DNA of 18,680 nt, taken from NCBI GenBank assembly GCA_041784625.1, contig JBHBDS010000176.1, forward strand, positions 1 through 18,680, written 5' to 3'. Below the pieces are notes generated by a model. It was not told the DNA's origin, made no database searches, and saw nothing but the letters and a program-made list of their open reading frames with translations. Source of the DNA: JAUNKE01 sp041784625 (lineage in GTDB: Bacteria; Bacillota; Clostridia; Peptostreptococcales; Filifactoraceae). Below, piece after piece: positions 1-6,549 of the stretch. Positions within the stretch are counted from its first letter, which is position 1; each line of letters starts with the position of its first letter. The position numbers and the translations under genes were made by a program.

Positions 1-161
1 AGCCGACCAACCATCTGGATGTGGATGCAAAAGACGAGCTAAAAAGAGCGATCAAAGAATTCAAAGGAACGGTTGTACTTGTTTCGCATGAGCCAGAATT
101 CTACCAGGATATAGTGGACGAGATTTGGAATATTGAAGAATGGTCCAACAAAATTATTTAG
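1..161 (+). CDS. ABC-F family ATP-binding protein, C-terminal end (partial)
   Basis: Only the last 52 residues are present; the reading frame enters from before the window and stops at TAG 159-161. It begins with PTNHLD, the stretch that directly follows Walker B in ABC-F ATPases, and continues with a VSHEPEF switch motif that supplies the H-loop histidine. ABC-F proteins are soluble twin-ATPase proteins that act on ribosomes as translation factors or antibiotic protection factors; which of these applies cannot be told from the tail. The protein ends soon after the second ATPase domain, so it lacks the long basic C-terminal extension found in some members. The canonical SHDR is replaced by SHEP, a variant I recall from a clostridial ABC-F subgroup. 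The family call is firm; the subfamily is an inference. Confidence 0.85.
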   Translation, partial: PTNHLDVDAKDELKRAIKEFKGTVVLVSHEPEFYQDIVDEIWNIEEWSNKII

Positions 162-173
162 TTGGTGGAGCTT

Positions 174-215
174 CAAGGATAGTATGCTATTCTTGAGAAA
201 TATTGAAATTTTTTT
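174..215 (+). terminator. Possible weak terminator after the ABC-F gene
   Basis: A 9-bp stem (174-182 with 187-195, one G·U pair) closes a TATG loop 12 bases after the ABC-F stop. A run of seven T follows only at 209-215, 13 bases past the stem, which is farther than in a classical intrinsic terminator. A second, A/T-only stem lies at 228-245. Termination here is plausible but weakly supported. Confidence 0.35.
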
Positions 216-331
216 GGCATTAATCCCAAAAAAGATTGCTTTTTTATATTTTCAACAATAATTGCTCCATTGACGAAAAATATTAAGTATATCAGAGTGC
301 AATCGGATAAAACGAGTTTTAAGGAGAGAAA

Positions 332-1027
332 ATGGATCATAGACTGCTGGCTATTGCAGAAGAAATTGGAAAATCAAAAAAAGTTCTCGATGTTGGAACA
401 GATCATGGCTATCTAGCGGTTTATTTGATTGAAAAAAATCTTGCGGATTTTGCGATTGTGTCCGACATCAGCAAAGGCTCGCTGCAAAAAGCAACCACGC
501 TGATTGCGGAGAAAAAACTCGGTAACCGTATCGAATCACGCCTCGGCTCGGGACTTGAAGTGCTACGGCAAGAAGATATGGTTGATCATGTTGTTATCGC
601 TGGCATGGGCGGAAATCTTATCGCCAGCATTGTGCTACAAAAAAAAGATTTGCTCATTGCAAACAATACGACACTCGTGTTGCAGCCGATGCAAAATCCT
701 GAAGTACTCCGAAAACTTTTGCTCGAAAATGAGATGACAATCATTGGAGAACGACTGGTCAAAGAGTCTGGGAAAATCTATCAGATTATCAAAGTATCGC
801 CAGAGCCTTCTCGCATGGAATACAATCGCTGGGAACTGGAATTTGGAAAAAGCGCATTCTACCAAAGTAAGGAGCAAAGAAGTTTGTTTGAAAAACTTCT
901 ACAAAAAAGAATTGCTGAAATAAGAAAAATCATTGAGAGTATCAAAGCATCGGATAGCCAAGACGCAGATGTGCTTGTGGAGAATTATCAAGCGGAGATT
1001 AATGAACTTATAAAATTGCTAGAATAA
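332..1027 (+). CDS. trmK: tRNA (adenine(22)-N1)-methyltransferase TrmK
   Basis: 231 residues, the usual length for TrmK (COG2384, B. subtilis YqfN). The family methylates N1 of A22 in the D-loop region of tRNAs using S-adenosylmethionine. The Rossmann motif I VLDVGTDHGY (residues 18-27) binds the cofactor, and the family-typical AGMGG lies at 90-94, followed by LQPMQN. The last ~60 residues are charged and predicted helical, matching the C-terminal coiled coil of the family. The start is set by AAGGAG at 321-326, five bases before the ATG. The following gene is a Nif3-family protein, the same pairing as yqfN-yqfO in Bacillus. The gap between them is 229 bases and contains a hairpin, so co-transcription is not certain. 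The family call is firm. Confidence 0.95.
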   Translation: MDHRLLAIAEEIGKSKKVLDVGTDHGYLAVYLIEKNLADFAIVSDISKGSLQKATTLIAEKKLGNRIESRLGSGLEVLRQEDMVDHVVIAGMGGNLIASIVLQKKDLLIANNTTLVLQPMQNPEVLRKLLLENEMTIIGERLVKESGKIYQIIKVSPEPSRMEYNRWELEFGKSAFYQSKEQRSLFEKLLQKRIAEIRKIIESIKASDSQDADVLVENYQAEINELIKLLE

Positions 1028-1085
1028 TTTTGGCAAAAAATGAATTGCTTGGTTCATTTCAATACAAGAAAGTGAAGTTGTGGGC

Positions 1086-1118
1086 GGAAAACGCGATGGA
1101 AGTTTTCCTTAGTTTATC
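1086..1118 (+). terminator. Hairpin in the trmK–Nif3 gap, possible weak terminator
   Basis: A perfect 7-bp stem GGAAAAC (1086-1092) pairs with GTTTTCC (1102-1108) around a 9-base loop, and a T-rich but interrupted stretch follows. A second perfect 7-bp inverted repeat (AAATGAA/TTCATTT) lies just before it, near 1038-1060. A possible promoter follows: TTGAAA at 1157-1162, a 17-base spacer and TTTGAT at 1180-1185. The gap may therefore separate two transcripts. The evidence is weak. Confidence 0.3.
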
Positions 1119-1256
1119 TTTTAGAGTCGAGTTCGAATTGTTTAGAGATATTATTTTTGAAAAATAGTTTTTAGCTATATTTGATGATAATTTCGACAAC
1201 GAATTTGGAAGTGGAATTTTTTCGTGATGAAAATTAGCGACAAAAAACGAGGAATT

Positions 1257-2033
1257 ATGAAAGTATACGAAATCGAAAAAATATTGAATGAGAAACTACA
1301 AAAAGACCTTGCGATGTCGTGGGACAATGTGGGGCTCCTGATTGGGGCAAAAAACAACGAGGTGAATCGGATTCTGCTTGCTCTCGAGTTGACCGAGTCC
1401 GTGCTACAAGAAGCAATCGATAAAAATATTAATCTCATCCTTGTCCATCATCCCGTGATTTTTTCGGGGCTTAAAAGAATTATCGACACCGACAATTCGC
1501 TCGTGTATTCGCTGATTGCAAACGGAATTGCGCTCTATGCAACGCATACGAATTTTGATATGATCGAGGATGGATTGAATGATTATTTTGCAAAACTTCT
1601 CGGCGCAACAAAAATCACCAGCATCGAGGATCATGAAAATTGTCGTTTGCTTCGAATTTTTGAAGTGCCAAGCATTTCGGGGGTACAGTTTGCGAAAAAA
1701 ATAAAATCGAGCTTAGAGCTTGATTCGATACGAGCAGTGGGTGATTTACAAAAAGAAATTTCGAGCGTCGGACTTGTGACGGGCGCTGGATTTGACTACG
1801 CTGAGCTTGCGATTCAAAATGGTGCAGATATTTATATAAGCGGTGATTTGAAGTATCATCAAGCGATGGAACTCAAAGAAAAAGGAATTTTGGCACTTGA
1901 TGTCGGACATTTTGAAACCGAAAAGATTTTTGCGGAAGCGATGGAATCTTTTATTAAGAAAAATATTCCAGAATTGAACACAATGAAACTTTTTGTATCG
2001 GAAAATGAAGTTGCACCGATTGAATTTGTATAG
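1257..2033 (+). CDS. Nif3-like dinuclear metal centre hexameric protein
   Basis: 258 residues from ATG 1257, the size of the short Nif3 family members that lack the inserted PII-like domain (B. subtilis YqfO and E. coli YbgI families). The metal ligands typical of the fold are visible: H64-H65 in HHPVIFSG, H97 and D101 in THTNFD, and near the C-terminus H218 and E220 or E222 in GHFETEK. Homologues form toroidal hexamers with two metal ions per subunit; the substrate is uncertain, and the database label 'GTP cyclohydrolase 1 type 2' is poorly founded. Earlier in-frame starts exist at GTG 1224 and ATG 1227. I prefer 1257 because GAGGA precedes it and the family's conserved N-terminus (YEIEKILNEK, then WDNVGLL) begins there. 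The next gene starts 8 bases after the stop. Confidence 0.92.
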   Translation: MKVYEIEKILNEKLQKDLAMSWDNVGLLIGAKNNEVNRILLALELTESVLQEAIDKNINLILVHHPVIFSGLKRIIDTDNSLVYSLIANGIALYATHTNFDMIEDGLNDYFAKLLGATKITSIEDHENCRLLRIFEVPSISGVQFAKKIKSSLELDSIRAVGDLQKEISSVGLVTGAGFDYAELAIQNGADIYISGDLKYHQAMELKEKGILALDVGHFETEKIFAEAMESFIKKNIPELNTMKLFVSENEVAPIEFV

Positions 2034-2041
2034 GAGAAAAG

Positions 2042-2938
2042 ATGAGAGTAGTAATTTTTTCCGATGGCGGTTCACGAGGAAATCCAGGAGATGCTGCGAT
2101 TGGTTTTGTCATTCGAAAGGGAGAGAATACCATTCTCGAATACGCTGAGCCGATTGGAATTGCAACCAATAATGTTGCGGAGTATCGAGCGGCGCTCACG
2201 GCGATTCAAAAAGCAAAAGCGCTCGGAGCAAATGAGGTCGAACTTTATCTCGATAGCGAGTTGATTCAAAAACAGTTGACCGGTGCATACAAAGTGAAGA
2301 ATGAGGATCTACAAGTTTTTTATCGAGAGATTCAAAAGGAGATTTCAACGCTAAAATACTTCTCAGCGACTCATGTAAAGCGTGCACTCAACAAAGAGGC
2401 GGATCGTCTTGTCAATGAGGCACTCGATAATAATCAAAAGATTGAACGTAGAAACGAAGAAGTATCTACACAGGAGTTTTCAGAAGCGAAAGAAGATCGT
2501 TTAGAAAAAAATATTGCAAAGAATAACGCTGCGAACGAGAGTGTGGTAAAGGAAAATCCTTCAGAGAAAAAAGTCGCCAATGTATCGCCTGAAAAAAGAA
2601 ACAAAAAACAGTCACTGGCAGAGCAGCAGACTTTGGATGAGCTGTTTTCGATCGAGAAACATAATGGACATGAGCAGTTTATAAAGAATTTTATGGATGC
2701 AATAGAAGTCGAGAAAAAAAATCCTCAGACGCTTGCACAAATTCGTACTCAAATTGCCAAATTTTTGCTAGAAAACAAAATATTGTATCACTCGATTTTG
2801 GTGGATGAAGATTATTTCACAATTGTGTTATCCGTGGAGGAACTCAAGAAGTTTTCAACAATAGTAAATGAAGAAATCCTTCAGCAGATTACAAATAGCA
2901 TAAAAATTAGATTGGAGATCGAATGTTTGAAGCGATAG
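2042..2938 (+). CDS. RNase HI-type ribonuclease with a novel-looking C-terminal extension
   Basis: 298 residues, about twice the usual length of a stand-alone RNase HI. Residues 1-128 form an RNase H fold: D8 in SDGGSRGNPG, E47 in TNNVAEY, D71 in YLDSE and D121 in NKEADRLVNEAL are the four acidic catalytic positions, and H111 lies in the HVKRALN stretch. The domain should cleave RNA in RNA-DNA hybrids. Residues ~130-190 are a charged, low-complexity linker rich in E, K and N. Residues ~191-298 look like a separate folded module, with alternating helices and one strand-like segment (residues ~255-268); I do not recognise it. AGGAG (2032-2036), overlapping the previous stop, sets the start. The 3' end overlaps the next gene by 16 bases, so translation is probably coupled. 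The catalytic domain is firm; the extension is unassigned. Confidence 0.88.
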   Translation: MRVVIFSDGGSRGNPGDAAIGFVIRKGENTILEYAEPIGIATNNVAEYRAALTAIQKAKALGANEVELYLDSELIQKQLTGAYKVKNEDLQVFYREIQKEISTLKYFSATHVKRALNKEADRLVNEALDNNQKIERRNEEVSTQEFSEAKEDRLEKNIAKNNAANESVVKENPSEKKVANVSPEKRNKKQSLAEQQTLDELFSIEKHNGHEQFIKNFMDAIEVEKKNPQTLAQIRTQIAKFLLENKILYHSILVDEDYFTIVLSVEELKKFSTIVNEEILQQITNSIKIRLEIECLKR

Positions 2939-4071
2939 CGATTTGTTTGTTTGGGATGGAAAGTACCGTTTCATATGAACTAAAAAATATGGGCTTTGAG
3001 ATTCTCAAGGTGAGCGACGGGCGAGTGACCTTCAAAACCGACTCCTTGGGGATTGCCAAAGCAAATATCTGTCTGCGTTGTACAGAGCGTGTTGTGGTAA
3101 AAGTCGGCGAATTTTTTGCGGATAGTTTCGAAAAATTATTTGATCAGATTGCAGCATTGCCATTTGAAAAATATTTGCAGAGTGACTCCAAATTTTATGT
3201 CGCAAAAGTGCGCTCCATCAACAGCAAACTTGTTTCGGCAACGGATGTTCAATCCATTGTCAAAAAATCCATCGTCGAACGGTTGAAAAAAGTGCACAAG
3301 GTCGATGTTTTGCCAGAAACCGATGGAGATCATCGCATTCATATTTTTATCAACAAAGATATTGTCGAGGTGAGTTTTGATACGAGCGGACCAGCGCTGC
3401 ACAAGCGAGGGTATCGGGCGCTTTCGGGGGATGCGCCGCTGAGGGAAACCATTGCTGCCTTTATGGTGATGCTATCTCCTTGGAAAAAAGATCGACTGCT
3501 GCTTGATCCGATGTGTGGCTCTGGGACCATTGCGATCGAGGCGGCGATGATTGGGGCAAATATTATGCCAGGAGTCAATCGGAATTTTGGCGGGGAGATG
3601 CTTAATTTTATTCCAGCTGCTGACTGGGTGCAAGCACGCAAAGAGGCGATCGAAGGAGAAAATCAAGCAGAATTCACCATCTACGCTTATGATAAAGATC
3701 CAAAAATTCTTCGCCTCGCAAAAGAAAATGCAATCGAGGCTGGTGTAGAGCATTTGATTGAGTTCAAAACGATGGATGCGACCAAACTCCGACTGGAAGA
3801 GGAATACGGATTTATCATCACCAATCCACCATACGGCGAGCGAATGGGTGAAGAAAAAGAAGTAAAAGCGCTCTATCAATCGCTCGGAAAGATTTTTCAG
3901 AAATTGCCAACGTGGAGCATCTATCTGATTACCAGTCTTCAAAACACGGAAGAATTGTTCCGCAAAAAAGCGAGCAAAAAAAGAAATATTTACAACGGAA
4001 CGATCAAATCGGTGCTGTATATTTTTCAAGGTGAAAAACCGCCAAGAAAAAAGATAGAGCCTGAAATGTAG
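2923..4071 (+). CDS. THUMP-domain class I SAM-dependent RNA methyltransferase (RlmL/YpsC type)
   Basis: 382 residues, matching COG0116 proteins of Bacillota (B. subtilis YpsC), which correspond to the N-terminal half of E. coli RlmL. The order is an N-terminal ferredoxin-like region, a THUMP RNA-binding domain (about residues 50-160), then a Rossmann methyltransferase domain. Motif I is DPMCGSG (195-201), which binds S-adenosylmethionine; the catalytic NPPYGER starts at 301 and is typical of N2-guanine or N6-adenine methylation. By family, the expected product is m2G in 23S rRNA. Older annotations call such proteins putative DNA methylases; the THUMP domain argues for RNA. The gene overlaps the RNase H gene by 16 bases and is the last of this group before a strong terminator. 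The exact target base is an inference. Confidence 0.92.
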   Translation: MFEAIAICLFGMESTVSYELKNMGFEILKVSDGRVTFKTDSLGIAKANICLRCTERVVVKVGEFFADSFEKLFDQIAALPFEKYLQSDSKFYVAKVRSINSKLVSATDVQSIVKKSIVERLKKVHKVDVLPETDGDHRIHIFINKDIVEVSFDTSGPALHKRGYRALSGDAPLRETIAAFMVMLSPWKKDRLLLDPMCGSGTIAIEAAMIGANIMPGVNRNFGGEMLNFIPAADWVQARKEAIEGENQAEFTIYAYDKDPKILRLAKENAIEAGVEHLIEFKTMDATKLRLEEEYGFIITNPPYGERMGEEKEVKALYQSLGKIFQKLPTWSIYLITSLQNTEELFRKKASKKRNIYNGTIKSVLYIFQGEKPPRKKIEPEM

Positions 4072-4178
4072 AATGATATTATCATCCTTGCAACATTTTT
4101 TTGCAAAATTATCCTAACTTTTTCTTCAATAGCTAGGATGTTTTCCAATCGAAATAATGCAACTAAATTTTTTACAAA

Positions 4179-4208
4179 GATATCGGGTCGAGCACTCGAT
4201 ATTTTTTT
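4179..4208 (+). terminator. Intrinsic terminator of the trmK-to-methyltransferase group
   Basis: A 9-bp stem (4180-4188 with 4194-4202, one G·U pair) closes a 5-base CGAGC loop and runs straight into a T tract ending at 4208. It lies 108 bases past the stop of the THUMP methyltransferase gene and reads as a classical rho-independent terminator for forward transcripts. Confidence 0.8.
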
Positions 4209-4343
4209 GCACAGAAATAATACTTATCAACGGAGCATAGCATTTTCTTCTTTTTTAAGTATCACAATACAGTACGATCTGGGTGTTTCGAAGATCATAT
4301 TTGAGAAAACGAATCGTGGAGGTATCGTCAGTATTTACTTCGC

Positions 4344-4380
4344 AAAAAAACCGACTATCTTGGCTTTGCAAAATAGTCGG
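4344..4380 (-). terminator. Intrinsic terminator of the superoxide reductase gene
   Basis: A perfect 8-bp stem CCGACTAT/ATAGTCGG (4351-4358 with 4373-4380) can be extended by three more pairs across one mismatch, leaving a 6-base loop. The run of seven A at 4344-4350 is read as a U tract on the reverse strand. It starts 18 bases past the superoxide reductase stop. Stem plus U tract in the reverse orientation is unambiguous. Confidence 0.9.
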
Positions 4381-4398
4381 CAAGTATTCAAATCTGTT

Positions 4399-4767
4399 CT
4401 AGAATTTTACTTCTAGTTCGTTTTCCCATAGTCCGTGGATGTTGCAGTAGCTCAGTGCAACAAGTTTACCTGGCTTAGGAAGTTTTACTCTTGTAACGAA
4501 TGTTGCATCGTTGTAGTTGTCAAGCTCTCCGTGAGCAGCAAATGTGTTGGATGCAAGCTCAACGATTACTTGGCTGCCTTCTTGAATGTAGAAGAGTTTG
4601 TACCAAGCGATGTGGTGCTCCAATGTGTTTGGATGTGCAATCTCTTCGCCAACAGAAAGTTTTACTTCAAAAAATTCATTCGCAACAACATTTTCTGGAA
4701 TAGTGATAACAGGTACGTGTTTTTCAGCTTTCCAGTCTCCCGATTTAATAAAGTTTGAAATAGCCAT
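4399..4767 (-). CDS. Superoxide reductase (neelaredoxin-type, one iron centre)
   Basis: 122 residues, the length of class II superoxide reductases without the N-terminal desulforedoxin domain. These cytoplasmic enzymes reduce superoxide to hydrogen peroxide without making oxygen, with electrons usually from rubredoxin. The square-pyramidal iron site is complete: H17 (in EKHVP, with E15 and K16 of the catalytic EKH triad), H45 in HPN, H51, C108 and H111 in YCNIHGLWE. The reverse-strand ribosome binding site GGAGGA (4774-4779) is six bases before the ATG. The gene is monocistronic, facing a terminator at one end and an extended -10 promoter at the other. No rubredoxin, rubrerythrin or other redox partner is adjacent. 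The family assignment is very secure. Confidence 0.96.
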   Translation of the reverse strand: MAISNFIKSGDWKAEKHVPVITIPENVVANEFFEVKLSVGEEIAHPNTLEHHIAWYKLFYIQEGSQVIVELASNTFAAHGELDNYNDATFVTRVKLPKPGKLVALSYCNIHGLWENELEVKF

Positions 4768-4800
4768 AGTTTATCCTCCGTTTTTTTAATAGTTTGTTTT

Positions 4801-4842
4801 ACAAAATTATTATACCACAAAAACAAAATCTTACACATTTTC
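4801..4842 (-). promoter_or_regulatory. Superoxide reductase promoter with a PerR-like sequence
   Basis: On the reverse strand a perfect TATAAT (4809-4814) is preceded by TGG, giving an extended -10 element; the -35 position, TGTGTA, is poor, as extended -10 promoters allow. The 15 bases at 4801-4815 match the Bacillus PerR box TTATAATNATTATAA at 10 of 14 defined positions. Six of those matches come from the -10 itself, so this is suggestive only. Peroxide control of superoxide reductase genes is known in clostridia. Confidence 0.55.
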
Positions 4843-4853
4843 GAGGAACAAAC

Positions 4854-4884
4854 TTTTAATCTATCACAAAATAGTGTATGATAG
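4854..4884 (+). promoter_or_regulatory. Candidate promoter of the phoH operon with an overlapping inverted repeat
   Basis: TATGAT at 4877-4882 is a plausible -10; the -35 position at 17 bases spacing, TTTTAA (4854-4859), is weak. CTATCA (4861-4866) and TGATAG (4879-4884) form an inverted repeat that covers the -10, and CAC/GTG (4865-4867, 4874-4876) could extend it inward with a two-base bulge. This could be an operator, but the case rests on sequence symmetry alone. Confidence 0.35.
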
Positions 4885-4900
4885 TAGTATCGTAAAAATT

Positions 4901-4915
4901 GGAGGAAAATGCTTG
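4901..4915 (+). promoter_or_regulatory. Ribosome binding site that sets a TTG start for phoH
   Basis: GGAGG at 4901-4905 lies seven bases before TTG 4913, the only well-spaced start in the phoH frame. An out-of-frame ATG at 4909 begins a three-codon frame (M-L-E-stop) that ends at 4920, inside phoH. Confidence 0.7.
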
Positions 4916-5920
4916 AATAATTATGCTTATACTGCAAATTCTACTAAGTTCATCGAGGAACTTTTTGGGAATTTTGATCGTAATATAAAAAGGTTAGAAA
5001 GTTTTTTTAAAGTGAATATTGTCTTGCGTGACAATGGCGTCGTGATCGTTGGGGAGGAAGATGCTGCGACCAAACTAATAGAAGTTTTTGGGAAATTGGA
5101 GCAGGTTGTGAGCGAGGGTCGATCGATCGACCTACAAGCGGTGAACTATGCACTGGAGATGTATCAAGATGCGAATCAAGAATCCTCGGCAGGAAATGAT
5201 TCGATCATTATCACCTCACGTGGCGCTGCGATCAAAGCAAAAACGCTTGGACAAAGAAATTATCTGCAAAACATCAAGAACAATGACATTACGGTTTGTA
5301 TCGGGCCGGCTGGAACGGGAAAAACCTATCTAGCGGTCGCGATGGCTGCAAGAGCATTCAATAAGGAAGAGGTGTCGAGAATTATTTTGACAAGGCCAGC
5401 TGTTGAGGCGGGGGAATCGCTCGGATTTTTGCCAGGGGATTTGAAAGAAAAAGTGGATCCGTACTTGCGTCCGCTTTATGATGCGCTGTTTGATATTTTT
5501 GGCGCAGAAAAGTTTGCTCGATTGATGGAAAAGGGAGCGATTGAAGTTGCGCCACTGGCATATATGAGAGGTCGTACGCTCGATAATGCTTTTATTATTC
5601 TGGATGAGGCACAAAATACGACATCGGAGCAGATGAAAATGTTTTTGACACGCCTTGGTTATGGCTCAAAGGCTGTCGTGACAGGAGATATTACGCAGAT
5701 CGACCTACCATCGAGCAAAAAAAGCGGGCTGCTCGTCGCGACCGAAGTGCTCAAGGATGTTCAAGGAATCGGCATCAGCATCTTAAACGAGCGAGATGTG
5801 GTTCGTCACGAACTGGTGCAGCGAATCATCAAGGCATATGAAAAATACGAAGGGAAAAAACAATCAAAAACTTCAAAACTCAAAGAACGAGGAGCAAAAA
5901 GTTTTTCGAGGGGGAAATAG
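4913..5920 (+). CDS. phoH: PhoH-family ATPase (PhoH/YbeZ)
   Basis: 335 residues from TTG 4913, near the family's usual 310-330. The N-terminal ~100 residues are a KH-like RNA-binding region. The P-loop ATPase domain follows: Walker A GPAGTGKT at 131-138, the conserved RPAVEAGESLGFLPGD stretch, and Walker B ILDEAQN with D231 and E232, then TGDITQIDLP. PhoH/YbeZ is a cytoplasmic ATPase linked to RNA metabolism and works with YbeY, whose gene follows. The C-terminal ~25 residues are lysine-rich and could bind RNA. A longer frame opens at GTG 4874, but that start overlaps the candidate -10 and has no ribosome binding site. The 143-base gap to ybeY holds no clear terminator or promoter. Confidence 0.94.
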   Translation: MNNYAYTANSTKFIEELFGNFDRNIKRLESFFKVNIVLRDNGVVIVGEEDAATKLIEVFGKLEQVVSEGRSIDLQAVNYALEMYQDANQESSAGNDSIIITSRGAAIKAKTLGQRNYLQNIKNNDITVCIGPAGTGKTYLAVAMAARAFNKEEVSRIILTRPAVEAGESLGFLPGDLKEKVDPYLRPLYDALFDIFGAEKFARLMEKGAIEVAPLAYMRGRTLDNAFIILDEAQNTTSEQMKMFLTRLGYGSKAVVTGDITQIDLPSSKKSGLLVATEVLKDVQGIGISILNERDVVRHELVQRIIKAYEKYEGKKQSKTSKLKERGAKSFSRGK

Positions 5921-6063
5921 TTTTTTTCGGAATGAGTTTGAAATAAAATATGCGCAGAATGCTGGAATTGTTAAGGGAGATGAAATTTTTTCTATGTAAA
6001 AGTGAATGATCTTTACTTGCGAGAGAAAATCCGATCAAGACGTTAAAAGATGATGAGGGAAAA

Positions 6064-6540
6064 ATGGTTAATTTTGAAATAGATTTTGAAGCGTATGAGC
6101 AAGAAATAAAATCAGAAATAGTGCAGCTCATTCAATCGCTCGGAGAATTAGTTTTGAGTGAAGAAGGGTTTGAGGGAGATTACGAAATTTCGCTCAGCTT
6201 TATGGACGACGAACAAATTCGAGCGCTCAACCGAGAATATCGGGACAAGGATTGTTCTACGGATGTCTTGTCTTTTCCGATGCTTGATGATGAGATGGAA
6301 GAATTTGAGCTGGATGATTCAATCCCCATTTTGCTTGGCGATATTATGATATCTGTGCCAACGGCAATTCGACAGGCGGAAGAATACAACCATTCGCTCA
6401 AGCGAGAAATTTTGTTTCTAGTGTGTCACTCGATTCTGCATTTGCTCGGCTACGATCATATCGATGAAGCCGAAAGAGTTTTTATGGAAGAAAAGCAAGA
6501 GTATTATTTGAAGAAACTTGGTGTCACTCGAAGCGCATAG
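6064..6540 (+). CDS. ybeY: Endoribonuclease / rRNA maturation factor YbeY
   Basis: 158 residues, normal for YbeY (UPF0054). The zinc-binding HxxxHxxxxxH signature is complete as H122, H126 and H132 in HSILHLLGYDH, and the conserved arginine is R60 in NREYRDKD. The upstream TDVLSFP and LGDIMIS stretches are family hallmarks. YbeY acts in 16S rRNA 3'-end maturation and ribosome quality control, and its gene sits with phoH and era in many Bacillota, as here. GAGGGA (6055-6060) lies close to the ATG, with a short three-base spacer. The stop is 9 bases before the next start. The acidic segment at residues 75-85 (EMEEFELDD) is more charged than usual but lies in a variable loop. Confidence 0.96.
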   Translation: MVNFEIDFEAYEQEIKSEIVQLIQSLGELVLSEEGFEGDYEISLSFMDDEQIRALNREYRDKDCSTDVLSFPMLDDEMEEFELDDSIPILLGDIMISVPTAIRQAEEYNHSLKREILFLVCHSILHLLGYDHIDEAERVFMEEKQEYYLKKLGVTRSA

Positions 6541-6549
6541 AGGCTTATT

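Larger units (their letters stand above)
4072..4398. other. Intergenic region between convergent genes
   Basis: This 327-base stretch separates the forward methyltransferase gene from the reverse superoxide reductase gene. It holds one strong terminator for each strand (listed separately). Upstream of the forward terminator are a perfect ATGATA-T-TATCAT palindrome (4073-4085) and a 6-bp inverted repeat ATCCTA/TAGGAT (4111-4116 with 4134-4139). The 11-mer ATTTTTTTGCA occurs twice (4095-4105 and 4201-4211). A 92-codon open frame on the forward strand (4138-4416) crosses both terminators, has no ribosome binding site and no recognisable protein features; I do not regard it as a gene. I see nothing else in 4212-4340. 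Confidence 0.6.

Noticed and set aside
3472..4029. 185-codon reverse-strand frame opposite the THUMP methyltransferase gene
   Set aside because: It is fully contained opposite a recognised catalytic domain and shows no conserved motif; it is explained as a shadow.
4138..4416. 92-codon forward frame in the convergent intergenic region
   Set aside because: It crosses both strong terminators, runs into the 3' end of the superoxide reductase gene, has no ribosome binding site and shows no domain-like pattern.
4874..4912. 13-residue N-terminal extension of PhoH from GTG 4874
   Set aside because: The GTG is next to the candidate -10 hexamer and has no ribosome binding site, whereas TTG 4913 has GGAGG at ideal spacing.
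5921..6063. Possible small gene or promoter in the phoH–ybeY gap
   Set aside because: An AAGGGAG directly touches an ATG that opens only a nine-codon frame; there is no usable spacing, terminator or clear promoter.
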